Origin: an uncultured Oscillospiraceae bacterium
GTDB taxonomy: Bacteria > Bacillota > Clostridia > Oscillospirales > Oscillospiraceae
NCBI GenBank assembly: GCA_910578505.1
Contig: CAJTPV010000033.1
Coordinates: 1-34,204, forward strand
Direction of reading: 5' to 3'
Length of the DNA stretch: 34,204 nt
The position numbers and the translations under genes were made by a program. Every line of letters begins with the position of its first letter. Positions within the stretch are counted from its first letter, which is position 1. The notes below the pieces were generated by a model, which worked only from the letters and a program-made list of their open reading frames with translations, did no database searches and was not told the origin of the DNA. Of this stretch, positions 21,932 through 29,092 are shown piece by piece.

Positions 21932-22390
21932 TCAGGTTTCCAGCGTCACTGGCTCGACCTCCAGCGCCTGCCCGTCCATGTGGAGCAGCGCCATGGTCAG
22001 CCCCCTGCCGAAGCGGGGCCAGCCGCAGCTGCCGGGATTCAGCCATAGCCGGCCATCAAATTCCTGCTGCAGGTACTGGTGGGAGTGCCCAAAAATGACC
22101 ACCTGGACGCCGGGCAGCTTGGCCGGTATATCCATGCGGTTGTGGGTCATAAAAAAACGAAAACCGCCCACTGTAAAATCCAGCCGTCTGGGCAGCTTTT
22201 CCGCCCACCGGCCCCAGTCATTGTTGCCCCGCACCGCCTGGACGGGGGCGATGTCCCGGAGCTCCTCCAGAACCTCCAGCCTGTCCAGGTCCCCTGCGTG
22301 GAGAATGTGGTCGCAGGTGCTGAGAATCTCCAGCACGTCGGGCCGCAGAACGCCGTGGGTATCTGAGATGACGCCAATTTTCAGGGCCAT
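21932..22390 (-). CDS. YfcE/MJ0936-type metallophosphoesterase
   Basis: This 152-residue phosphodiesterase of the calcineurin-like fold has all the expected metal motifs: GVISDTHG (D-x-H), HAGDLD (GD-x2), VRGNNDW (GN-x-D), MTHNR and IFGHSHQ (GH-x-H). The small size is typical of the YfcE group, which hydrolyses phosphodiesters in vitro without a settled natural substrate. The start at 22390 was chosen for the AAGGAG 10 bases upstream. It leads an operon with the exonuclease and AlkD-like genes, driven by the consensus promoter at 22424-22452. Confidence 0.92.
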   Translation of the reverse strand: MALKIGVISDTHGVLRPDVLEILSTCDHILHAGDLDRLEVLEELRDIAPVQAVRGNNDWGRWAEKLPRRLDFTVGGFRFFMTHNRMDIPAKLPGVQVVIFGHSHQYLQQEFDGRLWLNPGSCGWPRFGRGLTMALLHMDGQALEVEPVTLET

Positions 22391-22423
22391 AGCTTCACGC
22401 TCCTTCATAAGATTGCGGAATGT

Positions 22424-22452
22424 ATTATAATACGTTTTCCCCATGAACGCAA
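22424..22452 (-). promoter_or_regulatory. Promoter of the metallophosphoesterase operon
   Basis: On the minus strand TTGCGT (22447-22452), 17 bases, then a perfect TATAAT (22424-22429) lie about 35 bases before the start codon. Confidence 0.8.
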
Positions 22453-22597
22453 GACATTTGTTTCCCTGGCAGCCCTGGCAGCCCCTGTTTTTCCCCCGCC
22501 CGGCCGAGCGGGAAAGCCGCAGAAATGCCATCGGCGCGGCCCGCAAAAGTTCAGCCGGGCATTTGTAAAAATATACATGGTGCAGCTGGCTGGAATG

Positions 22598-22606
22598 TGG
22601 TATAAT
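22598..22606 (+). promoter_or_regulatory. Extended -10 promoter of the histidine kinase gene
   Basis: TGGTATAAT on the plus strand is a consensus extended -10 element (TATAAT at 22601-22606). No good -35 box lies upstream. It is about 80 bases before the kinase start. Confidence 0.6.
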
Positions 22607-22686
22607 GGCCTGCCGGGAAAATAAGTAATGACAGAGCCGGGAAAATGTGATATGATGAATACTACCAAAAATTCCCGAAAAGGCAG

Positions 22687-24783
22687 GTGTGTGCCGTGCG
22701 ATGTGAGAAATCATTGATCGAATATTTCCTTTCCGAACCGGACAGCGCCCAAGCTACCTATTTCCGGCAGTTTATCGAGGCCATGCCCGGCGGTTTTCTG
22801 ATCTACCGCGCAGACAGCGGAGAGAACCTCTACGCCAACCGCGCCCTTCTGCGCATTCTGGGCTGTGCCAGCCCGGAGGAATTCCAGATCCTCACCGGCG
22901 GCACCTTTCAGGGCCTTGTCCATCCGGACGAAGTGCAGGCTGTGGAGCACAGCATCCGGGAGCAGATTGCCAACAGCGAGTACGACGAGGACTACGTGGA
23001 GTACCACGTTATCACCTGGGACGGCAGCGTCCGCTGGATCGAGGACTATGGCCACTTTGTCCATATTCCCGCCGTGGGCGACGTGTTCTATGTGTTTCTC
23101 GCCGACGCCACGGAAAAGCGCCAGCGCCGGTTAAACGAGCTGGACGTCATCAACCGCGAGCACATGCGCCGCATGGAGATGATCCAGGGCCTCAGCGTGG
23201 ACTATGAGTCCCTTTTCTATGTGGACCTGGACAGCGACCGCATCCTTCCCTACCATGTGGGCGGCAGAATCGTGGGGATGTTCGACAAAAAGCTGACCGC
23301 CCGCTCCTTCACAGAGGTCATCAGCGAGTACATCCGCACCTGGGTCATACCGGAGGACCAGCCGCTCATTACCCAGGCCCTGGACACGGATGAGCTGCGC
23401 AGGCGCCTGACCAACCAGCGCACCTACCACGTCAACTACAGGGTCGGGCAGGGCTCGCCGGAGTATCTGCAGTTCCGGTTTGTCAATGTGGGCAGCATAA
23501 CGCATATCTCCCAGATCGTCTTAGGCTGCCGCAGCGTGGACGAGGAGATCCGCCATGGGCTGGAGCAGAACCATCTGCTGGAGGACGCCCTGCAGCAGGC
23601 CAAGGCCGCCAGCGCCACCAAGGATGTGTTCCTCTCCAACATGTCCCACGACCTGCGTACACCGATGAACGCCATCGTAGGCTTTACCACCCTGGCCAAA
23701 AATCACATAACGGACCCCAAAAAGCTGTGGAAGTACCTGGATATGATCGAATCCGCCAGCGGGCGGCTGCTGAAGCTGCTGGACAACGTGCTGGAATTTT
23801 CCCGCCTGGCCGCCGGGGCCGGCCATGTGGAGGAGTCGCTGTGCAGCCTGGCGGAAATCGGCCGCAACCTGCAGACCGCCATACTGCCGCGGGCTGAGGC
23901 CAAAAACATCTCCTTTTCCGTGGACCTGCAGGCTTTGGAGCACGAGAGCGTGTACTGTGACCGCTACAACCTCACCCTTCTTCTGCTGCGCCTGGCTGAA
24001 AATGCCGTCAAATACACCCACGAGGGCGGCAAAGCCGCCGTGATCTTCGCGGAGGAGCCGGTGTCGGCGGCATACGCCACCTTCTGCTTCATCGTGGAGG
24101 ACACCGGCATCGGCATCAGCGAGGAGTTCCTCCCCCGGCTTTTTGAGCCCTTTGAGCGGGAGAACAACACCACTATGAGCGGTGTGGACGGCACCGGGCT
24201 GGGCCTGACCATTGTCAAAAATATTGTGGACATGATGGGCGGCTCCATCCATGTGGACAGCGTCCTGGGGCAGGGCAGCCGCTTCACCGTCACGCTGAAC
24301 CTGGGAATCCCCCATCATCCCACCGAGGAGACCCCGGAGACCCAAAGCCAGACGGACTATCCGCTGTCCCGCCAGAGCCGGATCCTGGTGGTGGAGGACA
24401 ACGTCATCAACCTGGAGATCGAAATGGAGCTGCTGGAGGACGCCGGTTTCCTGGTGGACGCGGCGGAGAACGGCAGCATTGCCGTGGAAAAGATCCGCTC
24501 CGCCCAGCCGGGGGACTACTCCCTGGTGATCATGGACCTGCAGATGCCGGTGATGGACGGCTACAGCGCCGCCCAGGCCATTCGGGCGCTGAAGGACCCG
24601 GCGCTGGCCTCCATCCCCATCGTGGCCCTGTCCGCCAATGCCTTTGAGGAGGACCGGAAGCGGGCGATTGCCTGCGGGATGAACACCCATCTGGCCAAGC
24701 CAATCAACATCTCAAAGCTGCTGAGCACTATTGATGAGCTGACCGGCCACAAACAAATCGCGGACAAGCAGGGGGATGGCTGA
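22687..24783 (+). CDS. Cytosolic hybrid sensor histidine kinase with receiver domain
   Basis: The 698-residue protein has a PAS domain at about 25-145 (MPGGFLIYRADSG; HPDEVQAV; VRWIEDYGHF), a second PAS-like region at about 165-300, a HisKA dimerisation helix with NMSHDLRTP (phospho-acceptor His321), and an HATPase domain with N-box NAVKYTHEGG, DTGIGI and GTGLGL. A C-terminal receiver domain begins RILVVEDN and contains MDLQMPVMDG with Asp617, SANAF and AKPI. No membrane segment is present, so it senses an internal signal. There is no DNA-binding output domain and no response regulator gene nearby, so its target is unknown. Start may be GTG 22687 or GTG 22696; AGG at 22684-22687 is 8 bases before the latter. 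The 3' end overlaps a bidirectional terminator. Confidence 0.92.
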   Translation: MCAVRCEKSLIEYFLSEPDSAQATYFRQFIEAMPGGFLIYRADSGENLYANRALLRILGCASPEEFQILTGGTFQGLVHPDEVQAVEHSIREQIANSEYDEDYVEYHVITWDGSVRWIEDYGHFVHIPAVGDVFYVFLADATEKRQRRLNELDVINREHMRRMEMIQGLSVDYESLFYVDLDSDRILPYHVGGRIVGMFDKKLTARSFTEVISEYIRTWVIPEDQPLITQALDTDELRRRLTNQRTYHVNYRVGQGSPEYLQFRFVNVGSITHISQIVLGCRSVDEEIRHGLEQNHLLEDALQQAKAASATKDVFLSNMSHDLRTPMNAIVGFTTLAKNHITDPKKLWKYLDMIESASGRLLKLLDNVLEFSRLAAGAGHVEESLCSLAEIGRNLQTAILPRAEAKNISFSVDLQALEHESVYCDRYNLTLLLLRLAENAVKYTHEGGKAAVIFAEEPVSAAYATFCFIVEDTGIGISEEFLPRLFEPFERENNTTMSGVDGTGLGLTIVKNIVDMMGGSIHVDSVLGQGSRFTVTLNLGIPHHPTEETPETQSQTDYPLSRQSRILVVEDNVINLEIEMELLEDAGFLVDAAENGSIAVEKIRSAQPGDYSLVIMDLQMPVMDGYSAAQAIRALKDPALASIPIVALSANAFEEDRKRAIACGMNTHLAKPINISKLLSTIDELTGHKQIADKQGDG

Positions 24784-24797
24784 CGCCATCCCCCTGC
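24768..24797. terminator. Bidirectional terminator between kinase and lipoate ligase
   Basis: Arms 24768-24780 and 24785-24797 pair perfectly over 13 bases with a TGAC loop. On the plus strand GGTTGTCTTT follows. The two genes converge here, so the hairpin probably serves both; it overlaps the last codons of the kinase. Confidence 0.8.
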
Positions 24798-24805
24798 GGT
24801 TGTCT

Positions 24806-25789
24806 TTACATATCCTGCCGGGCCAGAAGCCCGCACAAATCCTCCTTCACCTGCCCGTCTAGGGCGGCGGCGCGGATGCGGCCCTGCAGCTCGCCCAGCT
24901 GCATGCGGCTGCCGGCGAGGGCCTTCTCCAGCTCCGGCGCAAGCTGCCAGTCCATGGCGTCGGTATATACCGCCGCCTGCCGGACAAGGCCCTCCGCCGC
25001 TAGAATCTGCAGGTCGATCTCTCCCCATGCAAAGCGCTCCCCAAATGCCATTGTACATGGCAGGTTCTGTCCGTGCAGCCACTCCCAGCTGCCGTTGCGC
25101 TCCGCCAGGGCGTCAATATACCCCAGGTCGAAGCCGCTCTCATCCAGATGCTCCGCCTCCAGGCCGTACACCTTACAGAAAGCCTCCTCCATCCGCCGGG
25201 CCATCTCCGCAATCGTCAGGTCCGGCTTCAGCTCCTTCAGGTTCACCACCCGGGACCGCACCGACTGCACCCCCTTGGCCTGGAGCTTGGCCGCGGAGGG
25301 ACACAGGTACCGGCTCATATTCTCCATATCCACGTCCACCAGCAGCGTGCCGTGGTGGTAGCTCTTGCCGCGGTGCTCATAGAAAGCGTTTCCGGAGAAC
25401 TTGCGGCCCTCGCTCAGCACGTCGTTCCGGCCTGAGCACTCCGCCGGGATCCCCATGGCGCGGCAGGCCTCCACAATAACGCTCAGCTGCCGCTGCAGGT
25501 CATAGTCCTCCTTGTTCACCAGGAACGTGAAGTTCAGGTTCCCCAGGTCGTGAAACACAGCCCCGCCGCCGGAGAGACGCCGGGCCAGAAAGCCGCCGTC
25601 CGCCTCCAGCTGGGTGGTGCGGCACTCCCGCAGGGCGTTCTGGTTGCGGCCAATAACCACCGTGCGGCGGTTCTGCCACAGATACAGAATACAGGTCTCC
25701 TGCTGGACATTTTCCAGCAGGTACTGCTCTACCGCCAGATTCCGGTGGGGGTTTGTCTCCGCTGTGCGGTAGATTTGGATTTGCTTCAT
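24806..25789 (-). CDS. lplA: Lipoate-protein ligase
   Basis: Activates lipoate with ATP and attaches it to a lysine of lipoyl domains, here most likely GcvH encoded upstream in the same operon. Family marks are LAVEQYLL, LYLWQNRRTVVIGRNQN, RRLSGGGAVFHDLGNLNFTF (the lipoyl-AMP-binding loop), GRNDVLSEGRKFSGNAF with the catalytic Lys in GRKFSG, and YHHGTLLVDVD. The 327 residues include the C-terminal accessory domain seen in E. coli-type LplA. The ATG at 25789 shares its A with the gcvPB stop codon (TGATG), a tight translational coupling. It is the last gene of the glycine cleavage operon and ends at the hairpin 24768-24797. Confidence 0.94.
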   Translation of the reverse strand: MKQIQIYRTAETNPHRNLAVEQYLLENVQQETCILYLWQNRRTVVIGRNQNALRECRTTQLEADGGFLARRLSGGGAVFHDLGNLNFTFLVNKEDYDLQRQLSVIVEACRAMGIPAECSGRNDVLSEGRKFSGNAFYEHRGKSYHHGTLLVDVDMENMSRYLCPSAAKLQAKGVQSVRSRVVNLKELKPDLTIAEMARRMEEAFCKVYGLEAEHLDESGFDLGYIDALAERNGSWEWLHGQNLPCTMAFGERFAWGEIDLQILAAEGLVRQAAVYTDAMDWQLAPELEKALAGSRMQLGELQGRIRAAALDGQVKEDLCGLLARQDM

Positions 25790-27216
25790 CACGCTTTTGT
25801 ATACCTCAATACAGGATTTCTCGCTGCGCCGACTTCATCCAGACGGCGTACCGGCGTCTTGGTGGGCGCGTCATGGAGGGCCTGGGGATTGGTATGGGCC
25901 AGCTCCCACAGCTCCAGGAACACGCCGCAGACCTCGTCCATGGTCTCCTGGCTCTCGGTCTCGGTGGGCTCGATCATCAGCGCCTCGTGGACGATCAGCG
26001 GGAAGTACATCGTAGGCGGATGGATGCCGTGGTCCAGCAGTCCCTTGGCGATGTCCATGGCGGAGATGCCGGTCTCATGGTGCAGGTCCTCCAGGGTCAT
26101 GACGAACTCGTGCATGCAGGGTCCGGCATAGGCCATGGTGTACTTTTCGCTCAGCCGCTTCATCATATAGTTGGCGTTGAGCACGGCGTTTTTCGCCGCC
26201 TCAGGGATGCCCGCCCTGCCCAGGGTGAGAATATAGGTCAGGGCCTTGATTACCACGGTGAAGTTGCCATAAAAGCTCTTCACCCGACCGATGGAGTGCT
26301 CCGGCTGGACCAGCTGCCAGCCGCCGTCCCTGGCCTCCACCACGGGGCCGGGCAGGAACTGCCTGAGCATCTCCTTGCAGCCTACCGCGCCGGAGCCGGG
26401 GCCGCCGCCGCCGTGGGGCGTGGAGAAAGTCTTGTGCAGGTTCAGGTGGATGACGTCGAAGCCCATGTCGCCGGGACGCACCACGCCCATGACCGCGTTC
26501 AGGTTGGCGCCGTCGTAGTAGCACAGGCCGCCGGCCTCGTGGACGATCTTCGTGATCTCCAGAATGTTCTTATCAAAAATCCCCACCGTGTTGGGGTTGG
26601 TCAGCATCAGGCCGGCGGTATCCGGCCCTACAGCCGCCCGCAGGGCCTCCACGTCCACGCAGCCGTCCTCGCCGGAGGGGATGTTCACCACCGTGTAGCC
26701 CGCCATCACCGCGGAGGCGGGGTTGGTGCCGTGGGCGGAGTCGGGAACGATGATCTTGGTCCGGGCCGTATCCTGCCGGTGGGTGTGATATGCCTTGATG
26801 AGCAGCAGGCCGGTGAACTCGCCGTGAGCGCCCGCCGCCGGCTGGAAGGTCATGCCGTCCATGCCGGTGATCTCACACAGCAGCTTCTCCGCCTCTGCAT
26901 AGGCCTCCAGGCAGCCCTGGACCGTCTCCACCGGCTGGAGAGGATGGACCTGGGCAAAGCCGGGCAGCGCCGCCATGTCCTCGTTGATCTTGGGGTTGTA
27001 CTTCATGGTGCAGGAGCCCAGGGGATAGAACCCGTCGTTGACGCCGTGGACCCGCTTGGCCAGGGCGGTATAGTGGCGGGTCAGCTCCGTCTCCGACACG
27101 TGGGGCAGGTCCAGGGGCGCGGTGCGGGACTCGGACAGGGTCACCTCCGGCACGTCGCAGGGGGGCATCAGGCTCAGGTGCTGACCGGGAGCGCCTTTTT
27201 CAAATATCAATTTCAT
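25789..27216 (-). CDS. gcvPB: Glycine dehydrogenase (decarboxylating) subunit 2
   Basis: This is the C-terminal-type half of the glycine cleavage P protein. With GcvPA it decarboxylates glycine on pyridoxal phosphate and passes the aminomethyl group to lipoyl-GcvH. The PLP lysine is in HLNLHKTFSTPHGGGG (Lys262). Other marks are GFYPLGSCTMKYNPK, FQPAAGAHGE, DSAHGTNPASA and MIEPTETES. The length of 475 residues is standard for the split form found in Firmicutes and archaea. The start is one base after the gcvPA stop, with GGAGG inside the end of that gene, so the two subunits are made in step. The 3' end overlaps lplA. Confidence 0.97.
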   Translation of the reverse strand: MKLIFEKGAPGQHLSLMPPCDVPEVTLSESRTAPLDLPHVSETELTRHYTALAKRVHGVNDGFYPLGSCTMKYNPKINEDMAALPGFAQVHPLQPVETVQGCLEAYAEAEKLLCEITGMDGMTFQPAAGAHGEFTGLLLIKAYHTHRQDTARTKIIVPDSAHGTNPASAVMAGYTVVNIPSGEDGCVDVEALRAAVGPDTAGLMLTNPNTVGIFDKNILEITKIVHEAGGLCYYDGANLNAVMGVVRPGDMGFDVIHLNLHKTFSTPHGGGGPGSGAVGCKEMLRQFLPGPVVEARDGGWQLVQPEHSIGRVKSFYGNFTVVIKALTYILTLGRAGIPEAAKNAVLNANYMMKRLSEKYTMAYAGPCMHEFVMTLEDLHHETGISAMDIAKGLLDHGIHPPTMYFPLIVHEALMIEPTETESQETMDEVCGVFLELWELAHTNPQALHDAPTKTPVRRLDEVGAARNPVLRYTKA

Positions 27217-27217
27217 A

Positions 27218-28522
27218 TCAGCACACCTCCTTGATGATCGCCACGGCTCTGTCCAGCTCTTCCTTGCTCACCAGCTCGGTCACGCACCAGAGGATCTGGC
27301 CGTCCCCGATGGGCAGGCCGCCCAGAATATCCTTCTCATCCAGGGCCTTGAGGACCTTCTCCGCGTCGCCGCAGCTGGTGACGAACTCATGGAAATACTC
27401 GCCGCTGTGGACCCGCTTCAGGCCGATCTTCTCCAGCTCGCCTGCAAAGTAGTGGGCCTTGGACATGGCGTTCACCGCCGCCTGCTTCAGCCCGTCCGCG
27501 CCCATGGCCGACATGTACACACCGGCGGTAAAGGCGCACAGGGCCTGGTTGGAGCAGATGTTGGAGGAGGCTTTCTCCCGGCGGATATGCTGCTCACGGG
27601 CGGTCAGGGTGAGCACGTAGCCCACGTTGCCGTCCACGTCGTGGGTCTGGCCCACAATGCGCCCCGGCAGCTTGCGGAACATGGCCTTGGTGGCGGCCAT
27701 ATAGCCCAGGTAGGGCCCGCCGAAGGCGATGTCCAGGCCCAGGGGCTGGGCCTCGCCCACCGCCACGTCCGCGCCGCAGGCGGCGGGGGTCTCCATCACC
27801 GCCAGGGCGATGGGGTTGCAGCCCATGATATACTTGGCTCCCGCGGCATGGACGGCCTCGCCGATGGCCTTGGCGTCCTCCACGTTGCCGTAATAGTTGG
27901 GCTGCTGGATATACACACAGGCCGCGTCCGCGCCCAGGGCCTTGACGGCCTCCAGGTCGGTGCGCCCATCCTTTTCGGGGAGCACCTCCAGGACCATGCC
28001 GGAGCCGAAGCAGTAGGTCTGCATGGTCTGGATGGTATTCGGGTCCGCGCAGGCGGAGACGTACGCCTTGTTCTGCTTCCTGTCGCGGCACATGGCCAGG
28101 GCCTCGGCTGCCGCCGTCGCGCCGTCATATACGGAGGCGTTGGACACCTCCATGCCGGTGAGGGCGCAGATCATGGTCTGATACTCAAAAATGGACTGCA
28201 GAATGCCCTGGCTGATCTCGGCCTGATAGGGGGTGTAGGCCGTCACCAGCTCCTCGCGGCTGACCACGCTCTTCACCACCGCCGGGATAAAGTGCCGGTA
28301 GGAACCAGCGCCCCGCAGGACAGTGCCGTACACGCGATTTTTGGCCGCCATGGCCGTCACCTTCTGCCGGACCTCCAGCTCGCTGAGGCCCTCCGGCAGT
28401 TTCAGACTCTCCACCAGCATCTCCTGGGGCACGCCGGCGTAAAAGTCATTAAAGGATTTCACACCCACGGCGGCCAGCATGGCTTCCTGCTGCTCCAGGG
28501 TATTGGGGACATAGGTACCCAT
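27218..28522 (-). CDS. gcvPA: Glycine dehydrogenase (decarboxylating) subunit 1
   Basis: This is the N-terminal-type half of the split P protein, structurally paired with GcvPB. Marks are YVPNTLEQQEAMLAAVG, the GAGSYRHFIPAVV stretch, TAYTPYQAEISQGILQSIFEYQ (in two pieces), GMEVSNASVYDGATA, GEAQPLGLDIAFGGPYLG and SNICSNQALCA. The length is 434 residues, as usual. The catalytic PLP lysine belongs to the partner subunit. A consensus-like ribosome binding site (AGGAGTGAGAAG) precedes the ATG. About 100 bases separate it from gcvH; they hold a long imperfect hairpin, which may adjust expression within the operon. Confidence 0.97.
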   Translation of the reverse strand: MGTYVPNTLEQQEAMLAAVGVKSFNDFYAGVPQEMLVESLKLPEGLSELEVRQKVTAMAAKNRVYGTVLRGAGSYRHFIPAVVKSVVSREELVTAYTPYQAEISQGILQSIFEYQTMICALTGMEVSNASVYDGATAAAEALAMCRDRKQNKAYVSACADPNTIQTMQTYCFGSGMVLEVLPEKDGRTDLEAVKALGADAACVYIQQPNYYGNVEDAKAIGEAVHAAGAKYIMGCNPIALAVMETPAACGADVAVGEAQPLGLDIAFGGPYLGYMAATKAMFRKLPGRIVGQTHDVDGNVGYVLTLTAREQHIRREKASSNICSNQALCAFTAGVYMSAMGADGLKQAAVNAMSKAHYFAGELEKIGLKRVHSGEYFHEFVTSCGDAEKVLKALDEKDILGGLPIGDGQILWCVTELVSKEELDRAVAIIKEVC

Positions 28523-28546
28523 CTTCTCACTCCTTTCTGATGATAC

Positions 28547-28606
28547 GGCGCGAAACGCCGCTTCGCTTACCAGACGATCCCAGAAGCGAAACCGACGTTC
28601 CGCGCC
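28547..28606. repeat. Imperfect hairpin between gcvH and gcvPA
   Basis: Arms 28547-28567 and 28585-28606 pair over about 21 positions with four mismatches around a 17-base loop. It lies just past the gcvH stop codon. There is no T-tract, so mRNA stabilisation or partial attenuation is more likely than full termination. Confidence 0.55.
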
Positions 28607-28621
28607 AAAATGTATTTCCGA

Positions 28622-28996
28622 TTACTTCTGGACAAACGCCTCATAGGCGGCGGCGTCCATCAGCTCCGCGTAGCCGCTGATCTTCTCGACCTTGACGATC
28701 CAAGCGCCATAGGGGTCCTCGTTGAGCTTCTGGGGCTCGTCCTCCAGCTCGGTGTTGACCTCGGCGATGACGCCGTCCACGGGGCTCATCACGTCGCTGA
28801 CCGCCTTGACGGACTCCACGTCGCAGAAGGACTCCTCCTTCGTCACCTCGTCGCCCTCCTGGGGCAGGTTAATAAACACCAGGTCGCCCAGCTCGCTCTG
28901 GGCAAAGTCGGTGATACCCACTAAAGCCGTCGTGTCGTCCAGCATTTTCAGCCACTCATGGTCCTTGGTATACTTCAGTTCAGCAGGGAAAGTCAT
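28622..28996 (-). CDS. gcvH: Glycine cleavage system H protein
   Basis: A small (124-residue) lipoyl carrier that shuttles the aminomethyl group from the P protein to the T protein and is reoxidised by dihydrolipoamide dehydrogenase. The lipoylated lysine is Lys64 in DVESVKAVSD. HEWLKM, GITDFAQSELGDLVFINLP, SPVDGVIAEVN and PYGAWIVKVE are family-typical. It sits between the GcvT-SHMT fusion and gcvPA in the operon, with AGGAGG before the ATG. Lipoate would be attached by LplA, encoded last in the same operon. No gene for the L protein (dihydrolipoamide dehydrogenase) is in the window. Confidence 0.96.
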   Translation of the reverse strand: MTFPAELKYTKDHEWLKMLDDTTALVGITDFAQSELGDLVFINLPQEGDEVTKEESFCDVESVKAVSDVMSPVDGVIAEVNTELEDEPQKLNEDPYGAWIVKVEKISGYAELMDAAAYEAFVQK

Positions 28997-29092
28997 AGTT
29001 TGTTCCTCCTAGTATTGATGTTTTTGTTGCCATTTATTTGCAAATTCTGTCAAGCAGAATCCCAAATCAGCAGGAAAATCCCGCCGCCCGAC